The position numbers and the translations under genes are program-made. From assembly GCF_018831085.1 (NCBI RefSeq), contig NZ_JAGPNM010000001.1:620001-684000 (forward strand): 64,000 bases of DNA, given 5' to 3'. The stretch is from Rheinheimera oceanensis (lineage in GTDB: Bacteria; Pseudomonadota; Gammaproteobacteria; Enterobacterales; Alteromonadaceae). Shown here piece by piece: positions 44,949 to 54,303 of this stretch (within the stretch, counting starts at the first letter, position 1; each line of letters opens with the position of its first letter). The notes beneath the pieces were generated by a model. It was not told the origin of the DNA. It ran no database searches and worked only from the letters and a program-made list of their open reading frames with translations.

Positions 44949-45051
44949 GGGATTAGGAAATGCTTTCTTCGCCGGCTTCAAGGAGCACATCCATGTGCCC
45001 TCTCAGCCTGCGCGGCATCCATGCCGCTGCTGCGAAAGCACACCTAATCCC
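44949..45051. repeat. Palindromic intergenic element R3A
   Basis: A 103 bp element with inverted ends GGGATTAGGAAATGCTTTC and GAAAGCACACCTAATCCC. Internal stem-loops are GCACATCCATGTGC and GCGGC-ATCCAT-GCCGC, with CCTCTCAGCCTGC between. An extra partial arm, TGTGCTTTCGTAGCAGCGGC at 44910-44929, is the reverse complement of its right end. It lies between the convergent slmA and dgkA genes. Nearly the same sequence is at 45492-45604 in the opposite orientation. Confidence 0.85.
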
Positions 45052-45070
45052 TTCCTAATTCAACTCCGGT

Positions 45071-45442
45071 TCAAACAAAGCGCTCGTACAGCGCCGCGCC
45101 CCATACCAGCGCCACTATTACTAAACTAACAAACACCGCCGCCGAACCCATATCTTTAGCGCGGCCCGACAACTCATGCCGCTCCAGGCCAACGCGGTCA
45201 GTCAGTGATTCAATCGCAGAATTTAATAGCTCCACTACCAATACCAAACACCAGACACTCACCAACAGCGCAAACTGGCTTACTGACGTGGCCAACCAGG
45301 CCGCTAACGGCACTGAGATAACGGCTAAGGTAGTTTCCTGCCGAAAAGCAGACTCAAACTTCCAACTGGCAGCAAAGCCCTGCATAGAACACTTTGCTGC
45401 TTTAATAATGCGGCCTATTCCAGTGCCATTGGGCTTTAACAT
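45071..45442 (-). CDS. dgkA: Diacylglycerol kinase
   Basis: A 123-residue protein with three membrane helices and the family signature VVELLNSAIESLTDRV followed by RAKDMGSAAVF. It phosphorylates diacylglycerol in the inner membrane, recycling lipid left from membrane-derived oligosaccharide synthesis. It interrupts the usual slmA-pyrE order and is bracketed by inverted copies of a palindromic repeat. Confidence 0.95.
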   Translation of the reverse strand: MLKPNGTGIGRIIKAAKCSMQGFAASWKFESAFRQETTLAVISVPLAAWLATSVSQFALLVSVWCLVLVVELLNSAIESLTDRVGLERHELSGRAKDMGSAAVFVSLVIVALVWGAALYERFV

Positions 45443-45491
45443 CTTTGCTGTCCTTAGTTGCTGTTTTTATCAGGCTAACGCCGAAACATCA

Positions 45492-45604
45492 GGTACAGGG
45501 TCAGGTGTGCTTTCGGAACAGCGGCATGGATGCCGCGCAGGCTGAGAGGGCACAGGGATGTGATCCTTGAAGCCGGTGCAGAAAGCATTTCCTGACACTG
45601 TACC
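45492..45604. repeat. Palindromic intergenic element R3B
   Basis: A 113 bp element, inverted relative to R3A. Ends are GGTACAGGGTCAGG and CCTGACACTGTACC, and the inner part matches R3A closely (CAGCGGCATGGATGCCGC, then GGCTGAGAGGGCACAGGGAT on this strand). The distal 10-14 bp of the arms differ from R3A, but each copy keeps its own arms complementary. Confidence 0.85.
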
Positions 45605-45626
45605 CTAATCTGCAGCCCGGTTGTCC

Positions 45627-46274
45627 TTAAGCATGCACACCATATTGCGCCCGGTAAGCTTTTACCGCATCCAGATGCTGCGCCATCTCCGGCTTATCGG
45701 CCAAATAGCTGATTAAATCCGGCAGGCTGATAATCGAGATCACCTTAGTATTAAAGTCGCGCTCCACTTCCTGGATCGCCGACAACTCCCCCTGGCCGCG
45801 CTCTTGCCGATCCAGTGCAATTAACACCCCGGTCAGCTCAGCGCCCTGCGCCTGAATTAACTGCATCGACTCACGAATCGCCGTGCCAGCAGTGATTACA
45901 TCATCCACCAGCATAATACGGCCTTTTAGCGGCGAGCCGACTAAATTACCGCCTTCACCATGGGTTTTGGCTTCTTTACGGTTAAAACAGTACGGCACAT
46001 CGCGGTTATAATGATCGGCCAATGCCACCGCAGTAGTAGTGGCAATAGGAATACCTTTATAAGCCGGGCCAAACAGTACATCAAATTCCAGGCCGCTATC
46101 TTGCAATGCTGCGGCATAAAAACGACCAAGTTTGGCCAGATCACCGCCGGTGTTAAACAAACCGGCATTAAAAAAGTACGGGCTGGTACGGCCGGATTTC
46201 AGCGTAAAACTGCCAAACTTAAGCACCTGGCGCGACAGCGCAAACTCAATAAAATCACGTTGAAACTGTTTCAT
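45627..46274 (-). CDS. pyrE: Orotate phosphoribosyltransferase
   Basis: A 215-residue type I phosphoribosyltransferase. The PRPP-binding motif is [24 protein letters not shown] and the N-terminal [18 protein letters not shown] are typical. It makes orotidine 5'-phosphate in pyrimidine synthesis. It follows rph after 33 bp; no attenuator hairpin of the E. coli rph-pyrE type is seen in that gap. Confidence 0.97.
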   Translation of the reverse strand: MKQFQRDFIEFALSRQVLKFGSFTLKSGRTSPYFFNAGLFNTGGDLAKLGRFYAAALQDSGLEFDVLFGPAYKGIPIATTTAVALADHYNRDVPYCFNRKEAKTHGEGGNLVGSPLKGRIMLVDDVITAGTAIRESMQLIQAQGAELTGVLIALDRQERGQGELSAIQEVERDFNTKVISIISLPDLISYLADKPEMAQHLDAVKAYRAQYGVHA

Positions 46275-46307
46275 AGCCTGATCTTTACCTTCAAACCTTA
46301 ATAAGTC

Positions 46308-47021
46308 TTAAGCCAGCACGCGCTTTTGCTCATCGATAATTTCACGGATAGCATGCTTGCCTAAATCCATCATCTGCTGCATTTCTTCAAAGCTAAACGG
46401 CGCTTCTTCGGCGGTGCCCTGAATTTCAATCACTTTGCCGGTTTCAGTCATCACGATATTCATATCCGTTTCCGCATTTGAATCTTCGGCGTAGTCTAAA
46501 TCGGCTACCGCTGTGCCTTGATAAATACCGACCGATACCGCAGCTACCATAAAATTCAGCGGGTTGGTTTTTATCATACCTTTAGCACGCATAAAATTCA
46601 GCGCGTCAACCAGCGCTACACAAGCACCGGTAATAGAGGCCGTGCGGGTACCGCCATCGGCCTGAATCACATCACAATCGATAGTAATCGTATTTTCACC
46701 CAATAGTTTTAAATCAACCGCCGTGCGTAGCGCGCGGCCAATAAGGCGCTGAATTTCCATCGTGCGGCCGCCCTGTTTGCCACGTGCCGCTTCGCGGTCA
46801 TTGCGGGTATGGGTAGCGCGCGGCAACATACCGTATTCAGCCGTTACCCAGCCTTTACCCTGGCCTTTCATAAAGCGTGGCACTCCTTCAATTACGCTGG
46901 CGGTACAAATCACCTTGGTATTACCAAATTCAACCAATACTGAGCCTTCAGCATGAGCGGTAAATTGACGGGTAAAAGTAAGGGGACGGATCTGACTGGC
47001 GGTTCGGCCACTTGGACGCAT
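46308..47021 (-). CDS. rph: Ribonuclease PH
   Basis: A 237-residue phosphorolytic 3'-5' exoribonuclease that trims tRNA ends. [20 protein letters not shown] at the start, [20 protein letters not shown] and the Asp-containing [18 protein letters not shown] are the family's phosphate- and metal-binding parts. The start ATG 47021 has CAGGAG upstream; an upstream ATG at 47054 lacks it. First gene of rph-pyrE, divergent from yicC. Confidence 0.96.
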   Translation of the reverse strand: MRPSGRTASQIRPLTFTRQFTAHAEGSVLVEFGNTKVICTASVIEGVPRFMKGQGKGWVTAEYGMLPRATHTRNDREAARGKQGGRTMEIQRLIGRALRTAVDLKLLGENTITIDCDVIQADGGTRTASITGACVALVDALNFMRAKGMIKTNPLNFMVAAVSVGIYQGTAVADLDYAEDSNAETDMNIVMTETGKVIEIQGTAEEAPFSFEEMQQMMDLGKHAIREIIDEQKRVLA

Positions 47022-47072
47022 AGCTGCACTCCTGAAATTAACAATGTTCGCCATTATACGCTATGAATTTCT

Positions 47073-47176
47073 AAATGCACGTAGGCGGCCAGGCTGCGAG
47101 CCCCATGAGCTTAGCGTTACTAAGTGATTGGGGCACGTAGCTGCAGCCAACACCCGTGCAGTTTGAAAGGCGACGC
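47073..47176. repeat. Possible palindromic element R4, related to R1
   Basis: In the rph-yicC interval, the minus strand reads a stem-loop CTTAG-TAACG-CTAAG followed by CTCATGGGGCTCGCAGCC and GGCCGCC. Element R1 has CATAG-GTAA-CTATG, then TTCATGGAG and later CTCACTTGCCGCC. Outer arms (ATGCACG/CGTGCAG) are short. The stems differ in sequence but stay paired. The element overlaps the region where rph and yicC promoters should lie. Confidence 0.5.
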
Positions 47177-47270
47177 GTTTAAAGGGTTAACGACTGTTAG
47201 GGCGAGCAATTCGCCAAAATCCGTGTTCCTGCGGTATACTCGGTGTTTATTTGTCGCCAGAGAGTCTTTT

Positions 47271-48131
47271 ATGATCCACAGCATGACCGCCTTCGCCCGC
47301 CACGAAACCAAAGCCAGCTGGGGCACCGCCCAGTGGGAAATCCGCTCGGTAAACCAGCGTTACCTGGAATCCTACTTCCGCTTGCCGGAGCAGTTTCGCG
47401 GCTTAGAAAGCTTGCTGCGCGACAAACTACGCAACAGCCTGCAACGCGGCAAAATAGAAGTAAACCTGCGCTACCATGCCAACCAGGCCGCTGGCGAACT
47501 CACGTTAAATGAAGTATTCGCCGAGCAATTACTGCAAAAGGCACAACAATTACTGCAAAAGGCGCCGCAAGCCCAGTTAAATATTGCCGACATTCTGCGC
47601 TGGCCCGGTGTAATGGAAACGCCAACCGAAGATTTAGATAGCTTACAAGCTGAGCTACTGGCCGGTTTTGATGCTGCCTTACAAGACTTTTTAGCCGGCC
47701 GCGGCCGCGAAGGTGACGCTATAGAAGAAATGATTCAGCAGCGTTTAACCGCCATTAGCGAGCAGGTAGCCTTTGTCCGCAGCCATCTGCCACAGGCGAT
47801 GCAATGGCAGCGCGACCGCATTGTTAACCGTTTAAATGAAATTAAAGCCGATATTGAACAAGGCCGTTTAGAGCAGGAAATGGCGTTTTTAGCGTCAAAG
47901 TCTGACGTGGCTGAAGAGCTCGACCGCCTCGACGCCCACATTAAAGAAACCCGCCACACCCTGAAAAAAGGCGGCGCTTGCGGTCGGCGTCTCGATTTTA
48001 TGATGCAGGAATTTAACCGCGAAGCAAATACGCTGTCGTCTAAAGCCATAAGCACCGAGATCACCAACGCGGCGGTGGAGTTAAAGGTGTTAATTGAGCA
48101 GATGCGCGAACAGATCCAAAACGTTGAATAA
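47271..48131 (+). CDS. yicC: YicC-family endoribonuclease
   Basis: A 286-residue protein. The N-terminal MIHSMTAFARHETKASWGTA and the C-terminal GRRLDFMMQEFNREANTLSS with KAISTEITNAAVELKVLIEQ are the two conserved YicC blocks. YicC proteins have been shown to cut RNA and to affect small-RNA stability. The start ATG 47271 is at the conserved N-terminus. Divergent from rph, as in E. coli. Confidence 0.94.
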   Translation: MIHSMTAFARHETKASWGTAQWEIRSVNQRYLESYFRLPEQFRGLESLLRDKLRNSLQRGKIEVNLRYHANQAAGELTLNEVFAEQLLQKAQQLLQKAPQAQLNIADILRWPGVMETPTEDLDSLQAELLAGFDAALQDFLAGRGREGDAIEEMIQQRLTAISEQVAFVRSHLPQAMQWQRDRIVNRLNEIKADIEQGRLEQEMAFLASKSDVAEELDRLDAHIKETRHTLKKGGACGRRLDFMMQEFNREANTLSSKAISTEITNAAVELKVLIEQMREQIQNVE

Positions 48132-48156
48132 CTTTTCCACTCTTCAAAGATCAACT

Positions 48157-48196
48157 AAAAAGCCCTGTTATTTGCCTGCAAATACAGGGCTTTTTT
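48157..48196 (+). terminator. Intrinsic terminator of yicC
   Basis: Long stem AAGCCCTGT..ATTTGC/GCAAAT-ACAGGGCTT with a tiny loop, followed by TTTTTT. It lies 25 bp after the yicC stop. Confidence 0.92.
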
Positions 48197-48266
48197 CTAA
48201 TACAACCCAGCAATTAATCACCACTATCGGTTATTTATTTAAGAAATCTTTCATTAACTGCGTATA

Positions 48267-48333
48267 TTCACCGTTATTAGTGATTATATTTGAAATTTCT
48301 CAATACCCCTCTATAATCACCAAATATGGTGAT
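48267..48333 (+). promoter_or_regulatory. hipBA promoter with two operators
   Basis: Promoter TTGAAA (48290-48295), 16 bp, TATAAT (48312-48317). Two inverted repeats of identical geometry flank and overlap it: TTCACC-N6-AGTGAT (48267-48284) and ATCACC-N6-GGTGAT (48316-48333). The second covers the -10. This is the usual arrangement for autorepression by a HipB-type antitoxin. Confidence 0.78.
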
Positions 48334-48358
48334 TAATAGCTAAAGCAGAGCCAACATC

Positions 48359-48649
48359 ATGGCAAAAAAAGTAACGGTTTCAGATATGCCTGATTCAGTA
48401 TTTATCGATAACGCCGGAATACTGGGACAACTGATTAAAGCGAAGCGGACAGAACTCGGTATTAAATTAGCCGACTGTGCGGCGCTATGCGGGGTCGGCA
48501 TTAACACCCTGTCACGTATTGAAAACGGCAACGCAAATTGCACCTTAGCTGCAGTATTCTCTGTGTTAAACGGCTTGGGCATTAAACTGACTTCGAAAGA
48601 GCTGACATCGGCAGCGATTCCCACCTCAGGTGGAAGGAAGTGGATTTGA
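48359..48649 (+). CDS. hipB: HipB-like antitoxin (XRE helix-turn-helix)
   Basis: A 96-residue protein. A short N-terminal arm is followed by a Cro/C1-type domain (IKAKRTELGIKLADCAALCG, then INTLSRIENGNANCTLAAVF). It should bind the two operators upstream and neutralise the HipA-type kinase encoded next. Its TGA overlaps the hipA ATG, and AAGGAAG within its last codons is the hipA ribosome binding site. Confidence 0.87.
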   Translation: MAKKVTVSDMPDSVFIDNAGILGQLIKAKRTELGIKLADCAALCGVGINTLSRIENGNANCTLAAVFSVLNGLGIKLTSKELTSAAIPTSGGRKWI

Positions 48650-49986
48650 TGATGGCGAAAATCGACGCATACCAACTAAAGGTAACTTATGGTGATGATG
48701 TCATAGGAACATTGGCACTGGATAACAGCACTAACCTATTAAGACTTAGCTATGCACCGCATTGGCAGCAACAGGGTTTTGCCATTTCACCGCATTTGCC
48801 ACTTAATAATCAGCATACACCGGAAGTTGCCTACAACTATCTTGATAACGCCCTACCGGAAGGTGAAGCGCGAAAGCTGCTGGCAGAAAACTTAGGCGTT
48901 TCGGAAAAAAACGTCTATTCGCAAGTGCGTGCTATTGGTAATGATTTAGCAGGGGCCGTTGTATTTAGCCCCGTTGAAGAGAAGCATGTAGATAAGACGC
49001 AACCCAGCTTTAGGCTACTTGAAGAAGCTGAGTTAATTGAAAGACTTAACATTAAAGAAGAGTTTGGCCTGCTGACATGGGATGACAAGCCCCGGCTAAG
49101 TGTGGCTGGCGTGCAGGACAAATTAAATGTTTTTATTGATGAAGCCGGCCACCTTGGCTTTGGTGACGGCTCACTGTGCTCTACCCATATTCTGAAATTT
49201 GAAAAGAAAAACTGTCCAAACCTCGTATTAAACGAGTTCTTCTGCATGAAGCTTTCAACTGCAATTGGCTTACCCACAGCCGACGTGGCGTTTAGGCGAT
49301 TCGGTCCTCATCCGGCGCTTATCGTTAAGCGGTTTGATCGCAAATACGTGAGGGACAATAACAGAGTATTGAGACGCCACGTAATAGATGGCTGCCAAGC
49401 ACTTAACTTATCGAGAGATCATAAATATGAGCGTAACCTTGGCGATGGCCGGGACGTTAAACACATCCGTGATGGTGCAAGTTTAGAGAAGCTATTTGGG
49501 TTTTGTCGGAAAATGTCTTCGCCCGTAGAAAGCATGCAATGGCTGATCCACTGGCAGTTGTTCAATTTAATGATCGGCAATTACGACAGTCACGGCAAAA
49601 ACGTGTCGCTGTATTTCGACGACAGCACTGCCCGCTTTACCCCGGCTTACGATTTAGTTAATGTCTCGATGTTCCCACAATTCAAGCATGTGCTAGCAAT
49701 GGCGATGGGAGATGAATTTGAACCTGACTCCATACACGCTTATCAACTGGCAGATTTTGCAGAAACTTGTAAGATCGATAAAAAGCTATTGTCGAGACTG
49801 TTAGTTGGCTTAGCAGATAAAGTCCTAAACCAGCTTTCCGATGAATTACTAATTAATCATCTGAAAGATCTGCCCAGCATTACCTCTGATGATATTCAGT
49901 ACTTTCTGGTATTGCGTGACAACATAGTTGCGAGAACAATCCACTTAAAAACGCAGGCAGTCGATATTCCCTTTATCAAGGTATAG
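48649..49986 (+). CDS. hipA: HipA-type serine/threonine kinase toxin
   Basis: A 445-residue protein with the HipA N-subdomain-1 (about 5-110), the nucleotide loop LSVAGVQDKLNV, the catalytic segment NLMIGNYDSHGKNVSL (Asp and Asn) and the metal-binding PAYDLVN. HipA kinases phosphorylate targets such as glutamyl-tRNA synthetase and slow growth. A GTG in the same frame at 48640 is an alternative start; ATG 48649 has the better ribosome binding site spacing. All key kinase residues appear present. The pair sits between yicC and an unrelated dehydrogenase, as an accessory insertion. Confidence 0.88.
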   Translation: MMAKIDAYQLKVTYGDDVIGTLALDNSTNLLRLSYAPHWQQQGFAISPHLPLNNQHTPEVAYNYLDNALPEGEARKLLAENLGVSEKNVYSQVRAIGNDLAGAVVFSPVEEKHVDKTQPSFRLLEEAELIERLNIKEEFGLLTWDDKPRLSVAGVQDKLNVFIDEAGHLGFGDGSLCSTHILKFEKKNCPNLVLNEFFCMKLSTAIGLPTADVAFRRFGPHPALIVKRFDRKYVRDNNRVLRRHVIDGCQALNLSRDHKYERNLGDGRDVKHIRDGASLEKLFGFCRKMSSPVESMQWLIHWQLFNLMIGNYDSHGKNVSLYFDDSTARFTPAYDLVNVSMFPQFKHVLAMAMGDEFEPDSIHAYQLADFAETCKIDKKLLSRLLVGLADKVLNQLSDELLINHLKDLPSITSDDIQYFLVLRDNIVARTIHLKTQAVDIPFIKV

Positions 49987-50019
49987 ACGCATGATGAATT
50001 TGCTACAAGACCCTATTCG

Positions 50020-50166
50020 CTACTTCAATGCCAGTATAAACCAATCGAGCTGACTTTCGGTTACCTTACTGGCCTGGCCTATCACATTGAGCACTGCGAT
50101 CAGACTCTGATTTTCATCATTATCCAGCACCCACAGCTTTTTATGCCCAGGCTCCAGCGCACGAAA
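50020..50166 (-). pseudogene. Gene remnant (last 48 codons of an unknown protein)
   Basis: An open stretch on the minus strand ends in TAG at 50022-50020 and is protein-like (EPGHKKLWVLDNDENQSLIA, continuing to SQLDWFILALK). It is cut off upstream by an in-frame TGA and has no start codon. It lies between hipA and the dehydrogenase gene. It looks like the decayed 3' end of a gene lost when the hipBA region was inserted or rearranged. Family not recognised. Confidence 0.5.
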
Positions 50167-50211
50167 TCAGGTTGCATCGTCGGTTTACTTAACAACCGCT
50201 GCAACCTGCTG

Positions 50212-51672
50212 CTACAGCCCCCCCAAACACAGGTATTTTAAATCGGTGTAATCATCCAAACCGTATTTAGAACCTTCGCGGCCATAGCCCGATTGCTTGA
50301 TACCACCAAAGGGCGCGGCAGCGTTAGAGACTATGCCCTCGTTAATACCCACCATGCCAAACTGCAGCGCTTGCGCCACCCGAAACACCCGGCCGACATC
50401 GCGGCTGTAAAAATACGCCGCTAAGCCATATTCGGTATTATTGGCCAGTGCTATTGCTTCAGCCTCGGTATCAAACGCCATTAACGGCGCTACCGGACCG
50501 AAGATTTCCTCATTATTTATAGCCATATCCGTGCTGACATCGCTAAGCAAGGTCGGCTGAAAAAACTGCTTACCGGCGCTGTGGGTTTTGCCGCCCAGCA
50601 GCACTTTGGCGCCATCATCAAGCGCGCTTTGCAGCAGTTTTTCTACTTTTTCTACCGCTTTACCATCAATTAACGGCCCAATTTGGCTATCTCCGTTTAA
50701 GCCATCGCCTACCTTCAGTTGGGTAACGGCAATGGCAAGCTTGTCAGCAAAGGCCTGATATACACCGCGCTGCACTAAAATGCGGTTGGCACAAACACAG
50801 GTTTGGCCGGCATTGCGAAACTTGGCCGCCATCAGGCCCTGCACGGCGGCGTCTAAGTCGGCGTCGTCAAATACAATAAAGGGGGCATTGCCGCCCAGTT
50901 CCATGGTTACCCGTTTTACACTGTCGGCGCATTGCTTTGCCAACTGCTTACCCACGGCGGTAGAGCCGGTAAAACTGAATTTAGCTACCTTAGTGTGCCC
51001 GGTAAATACCTCGCCAATAGCTTTGGCGTCGGTTCCTACTACCACATTAAATACCCCGGCCGGAATACCGGCCTGGTGGGCTAACTCAGCCAGCGCCAGC
51101 GCCGATAACGGTGTTTGCTGTGCCGGTTTCACCACAAAGGTACAGCCGGCTGCCAATGCAGCGGCGGCCTTACGCGCCAGCATGGCATTGGGGAAATTCC
51201 ACGGTGTAATGGCTGCCACTACCCCGACCGGCTGGCGCTGCACAATAATGCGTTTATCATTGGAGGGTGCCGGTATGGTATCGCCGTATAAGCGTCTGGC
51301 TTCTTCGGCAAACCATTGTAAATAAGAAGCGCCATAGGCTATTTCGCCTTTGGCCTCGCTAAGTGGTTTGCCTTGTTCAAGCGTGAGTATGCGGGCTAAG
51401 TCGTCCTGATGCTGCATCACCAGCTGATACCAGCTTTGCAGCAGCTGTGCGCGTTCTGCGGCCGGTTTTGCTGCCCAGCCGGCAAAAGCACTGCTGGCTG
51501 CCTGCACGGCTTGTTCAGCCTCGTTGGCACCAGCAATAGCAACCTTAGCAAGTAACTGCTGGTTGGCCGGGTTAACCACTTCAAAAGTATCAGTATGCTG
51601 TAACCAACTACCGTTGATGTAGGAGCCTTGTTTAATCAGGGTGTTATTGAGCTGTTGCATGATCGGCTGCAT
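50212..51672 (-). CDS. gabD: NAD(P)-dependent succinate-semialdehyde dehydrogenase
   Basis: A 486-residue aldehyde dehydrogenase. The catalytic Glu is in [18 protein letters not shown] and the Cys in [22 protein letters not shown] is the cofactor loop and [10 protein letters not shown] the C-terminal signature. [17 protein letters not shown] and overall length fit GabD, which oxidises succinate semialdehyde to succinate in GABA breakdown. No gabT is nearby, so the substrate is less certain than the family. GGAG precedes ATG 51672. Confidence 0.88.
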   Translation of the reverse strand: MQPIMQQLNNTLIKQGSYINGSWLQHTDTFEVVNPANQQLLAKVAIAGANEAEQAVQAASSAFAGWAAKPAAERAQLLQSWYQLVMQHQDDLARILTLEQGKPLSEAKGEIAYGASYLQWFAEEARRLYGDTIPAPSNDKRIIVQRQPVGVVAAITPWNFPNAMLARKAAAALAAGCTFVVKPAQQTPLSALALAELAHQAGIPAGVFNVVVGTDAKAIGEVFTGHTKVAKFSFTGSTAVGKQLAKQCADSVKRVTMELGGNAPFIVFDDADLDAAVQGLMAAKFRNAGQTCVCANRILVQRGVYQAFADKLAIAVTQLKVGDGLNGDSQIGPLIDGKAVEKVEKLLQSALDDGAKVLLGGKTHSAGKQFFQPTLLSDVSTDMAINNEEIFGPVAPLMAFDTEAEAIALANNTEYGLAAYFYSRDVGRVFRVAQALQFGMVGINEGIVSNAAAPFGGIKQSGYGREGSKYGLDDYTDLKYLCLGGL

Positions 51673-51738
51673 AGTTCACTCCGCTAAGCTGAGAATGTCA
51701 GTGAATGTTAGCATACTGAAGTGAACCGCAAATTAAAC

Positions 51739-51765
51739 AAACGGCGGGCAAAGGCCCGCCGTTTT
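51739..51765. terminator. Bidirectional intrinsic terminator
   Basis: CGGCGGGC-AAAG-GCCCGCCG stem with A-tract before and T-tract after, 20 bp past the stop of the minus-strand TonB receptor gene and upstream of gabD. Confidence 0.88.
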
Positions 51766-51783
51766 CAGTATCAGGCTGGTGGA

Positions 51784-54210
51784 TCAGAAACGATACGCTA
51801 AGCCCAAAGATGCATTGCGGCCATTGATGGTACGGGCACGGATAATACCGTTCTCCGGCACAGAACCTTCTTCGGCTTCTGTCAGGCCAATTTCATCAAA
51901 CAGGTTGTTGATATTCAGCGACAACGTCAGGTTTTCGGCCAGATTGTAGCTGGCAAACGCATTGACCTGAGTGTAACCGCTGAATTTTAAATCGTTATTG
52001 TCCTGGGCATAGGCAGCAGTGGTGCCAATAATGCTGACACCCAGCTGGGCTTGTTCAAAGAAATAACGCGCCAGCAGGTTATAAACGAAGTCAGCCTGGC
52101 GTCGTGGTGTATTGCCTACCACTTCCGGGCTCAGCGCATCTTTGCTGATCTCAGCATCGGTCCAGGTAACAGAGCCACGCATATCAAAATCGCCGATGCG
52201 GTAGCTGCTTTCTAACTCTATGCCGTGTGCTTTGTACGTGCGGTCGAAAAAGCGCTGGCTGGTGGCTTCAAAGTTTTGCTCTTCGGTTTCGGCAAAAAAC
52301 AAGGTAGCAAACAGGTTTAAATTACCATGCCGGCTTTTACTGCCCAGCTCATACTGGGTAACTTCATCTATGGCATCTTCTTTGGCAACACTGCCATCGG
52401 CATTAACTTTACCAAATAATAACCGGTCGGCATTGGCACGTCCGCCTTTGCTGATGCGGCCAAACATGGCCCAGTCTTTATTAAACTGGTAGTTGGCGCC
52501 GGCCGAGTAAGAGTTGTAGCCCCAGCTGTAGTTAACAATGCTGGCATTGGCTAAGTCGATACCCGATACGCTTTGCTCTACCTGGCTGATTACGCCATCG
52601 CCGTTCATATCGCGGCTACTTTGCACCGCACCGGCATAAGTGCCTGAAGCACTGCCGATATCGCGGCGGATACTGGCATCAAGCGACAAATCACCAAAAG
52701 CCCAGCTTACACCGGCATAAGGTGCTTTAATGCTGTAGTCGGTGTCGTAGTTGCGCTGGCAACAGTTGCCGAAAAACGGCACACCATAGGCGGTAAGGCC
52801 CTGCTCAGAAAATGCGGTACCGTCTGCTGCAGTAACATTTAGCAGCTCGGCATTGTTGCCTTTTAACGCCATTAAATACGAGTTCCACAACCACGACATA
52901 CTGATACTTTGATCAGCAATGTAGTAACCCAGGTTCACATCAACCTCACCAAAGCGGCGCGACAATTTTAAGTCGTTCACGATAGAACCGAAATCGTCTA
53001 TCTCAATATCGAAAGTGTGAATACGCATGGCGTTTTCTGCTGTATAGGCCTCACCGGCATTAGGCCCTACTGCATAAGTTAAGTTGGCACCGGCACCGGC
53101 GATACTATCGGCAATAGCCTGGGCATTGCCTACTTCTGCCGGAAACAGCGTATTAAAGTTGCCGCTGACGTCGCTGACGCGAAAACGGTTTTCCAGCGTC
53201 CAGCCTTCAGCCAGATCAAACACTGCCTCTGCCCCTACGCTGCTAACTTTGGGGTTCATACCATCGCGCAGATCACCGCGGGAGATTTGGTTAGCACCGT
53301 TTAAACGCACCGTCTGGGTTAAATATACCGATTGCAGCGTGTCAGAGCCGGCGTCGTAGCCGGGTATTGAGCTGCCATCAGCATACATTGGCATCGGCAT
53401 ATAGCTGGTGGCTTTGTCGTTTAAATGTTTAACGTACAACCGCACATAACCGGTATCGAATTCTTTGGTCAGGTTACCCTTTAACTGAAAGCCTTTTTCG
53501 CCCTGATAGCCAGGGTCACGTAAACCTTCACCCTGGCGGACAAAACCGCCCAGATGAAAACGCATATCGCTGCTGATATCGCCACCATAGTCAAAGTCGG
53601 TGCGGAAACTGTCGTAATCCAGCCCGGTAGTAAAACCGATGCTGCCGCCGCTTTCTTCGCCGGTTTTACTGACAAAATTGATGATACCGCCTGGCGAATT
53701 ACTGGCAGTGGTACTGGCCGAGCCGCCGCGGATCACATCCAGCCTGGATAAGGTAGCATCAGCACGCAGAAAAATATCGGCATTACCAAAAGCAATATCG
53801 CCAAACTGCATTACCGGCAAACCATCTTCCTGCAGGGTAAGAAACTTGGCACCTCCGGATGCTACCGGCAAACCACGCACGGCAATATTGGCATTACCTT
53901 CACCGCCGCTGGCTTCACTGCGCACGCCCGGCAGCATACGGAATATCTCGGCTGTGCTACGCGGCGTAGCAACGGCAATATCATCTAGTGTCAGGCTGCT
54001 AACCGACACACTGGACTGCATTACCGTTTGGTTACGCGACACGGCACCGGTAATAACGATGCGCTCAAAGCCTAAACCGGCGTTGTTGCTGTCTGATTGC
54101 GCTGCTGCCGGTTCGTTTGTATCAGCCTGCTGCGCCAGCAGTGATGTACTTGTCAGCGCCACACTTACCGCTGCAGCGACTAAAGCTGGTGTTAGTTTAT
54201 TTTTTTGCAT
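51784..54210 (-). CDS. TonB-dependent receptor of the sucrose locus
   Basis: An 808-residue outer-membrane receptor: signal peptide ending LLAQ (about 26), TonB-box region (FERIVITGA), plug with MLPGVRSEASGG, VRGLPVASGG and DVIRGGSASTTASNSPGG, and a large barrel ending SLGLAYRF. The promoter region carries the same 14-bp operator found in front of the sucrose phosphorylase gene, so it is probably induced by sucrose and takes up sucrose or a related sugar across the outer membrane. The MFS permease gene lies directly upstream on the same strand. Confidence 0.88.
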   Translation of the reverse strand: MQKNKLTPALVAAAVSVALTSTSLLAQQADTNEPAAAQSDSNNAGLGFERIVITGAVSRNQTVMQSSVSVSSLTLDDIAVATPRSTAEIFRMLPGVRSEASGGEGNANIAVRGLPVASGGAKFLTLQEDGLPVMQFGDIAFGNADIFLRADATLSRLDVIRGGSASTTASNSPGGIINFVSKTGEESGGSIGFTTGLDYDSFRTDFDYGGDISSDMRFHLGGFVRQGEGLRDPGYQGEKGFQLKGNLTKEFDTGYVRLYVKHLNDKATSYMPMPMYADGSSIPGYDAGSDTLQSVYLTQTVRLNGANQISRGDLRDGMNPKVSSVGAEAVFDLAEGWTLENRFRVSDVSGNFNTLFPAEVGNAQAIADSIAGAGANLTYAVGPNAGEAYTAENAMRIHTFDIEIDDFGSIVNDLKLSRRFGEVDVNLGYYIADQSISMSWLWNSYLMALKGNNAELLNVTAADGTAFSEQGLTAYGVPFFGNCCQRNYDTDYSIKAPYAGVSWAFGDLSLDASIRRDIGSASGTYAGAVQSSRDMNGDGVISQVEQSVSGIDLANASIVNYSWGYNSYSAGANYQFNKDWAMFGRISKGGRANADRLLFGKVNADGSVAKEDAIDEVTQYELGSKSRHGNLNLFATLFFAETEEQNFEATSQRFFDRTYKAHGIELESSYRIGDFDMRGSVTWTDAEISKDALSPEVVGNTPRRQADFVYNLLARYFFEQAQLGVSIIGTTAAYAQDNNDLKFSGYTQVNAFASYNLAENLTLSLNINNLFDEIGLTEAEEGSVPENGIIRARTINGRNASLGLAYRF

Positions 54211-54266
54211 TGTCTATCTCCCGTGTTGAAATGGCTATCTGTGTATTCCGATAGTCTTTTATATAG

Positions 54267-54280
54267 TCTTAATCGTTTAA
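54267..54280. promoter_or_regulatory. ScrR operator 1 (upstream of the TonB receptor)
   Basis: CTTAATCGTTTAAG, a LacI-type palindrome with central CG, 57 bp before the receptor start. An identical 14-mer lies at 55701 and a variant at 58280. Confidence 0.85.
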
Positions 54281-54303
54281 GTTCAGTTAACTGAAAAAGC
54301 CTG

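Noticed and set aside
44910..45604. CRISPR-like repeats around dgkA
   Set aside because: Only two inverted copies, no regular spacers, and no cas genes; the palindromic repeat explanation fits.
46275..46307. pyrE attenuator as in E. coli
   Set aside because: The rph-pyrE gap is only 33 bp and shows no hairpin with a T-tract.
53639..54229. 196-codon plus-strand frame opposite the receptor gene start
   Set aside because: Entirely antisense to the receptor signal peptide and plug; no start signal.
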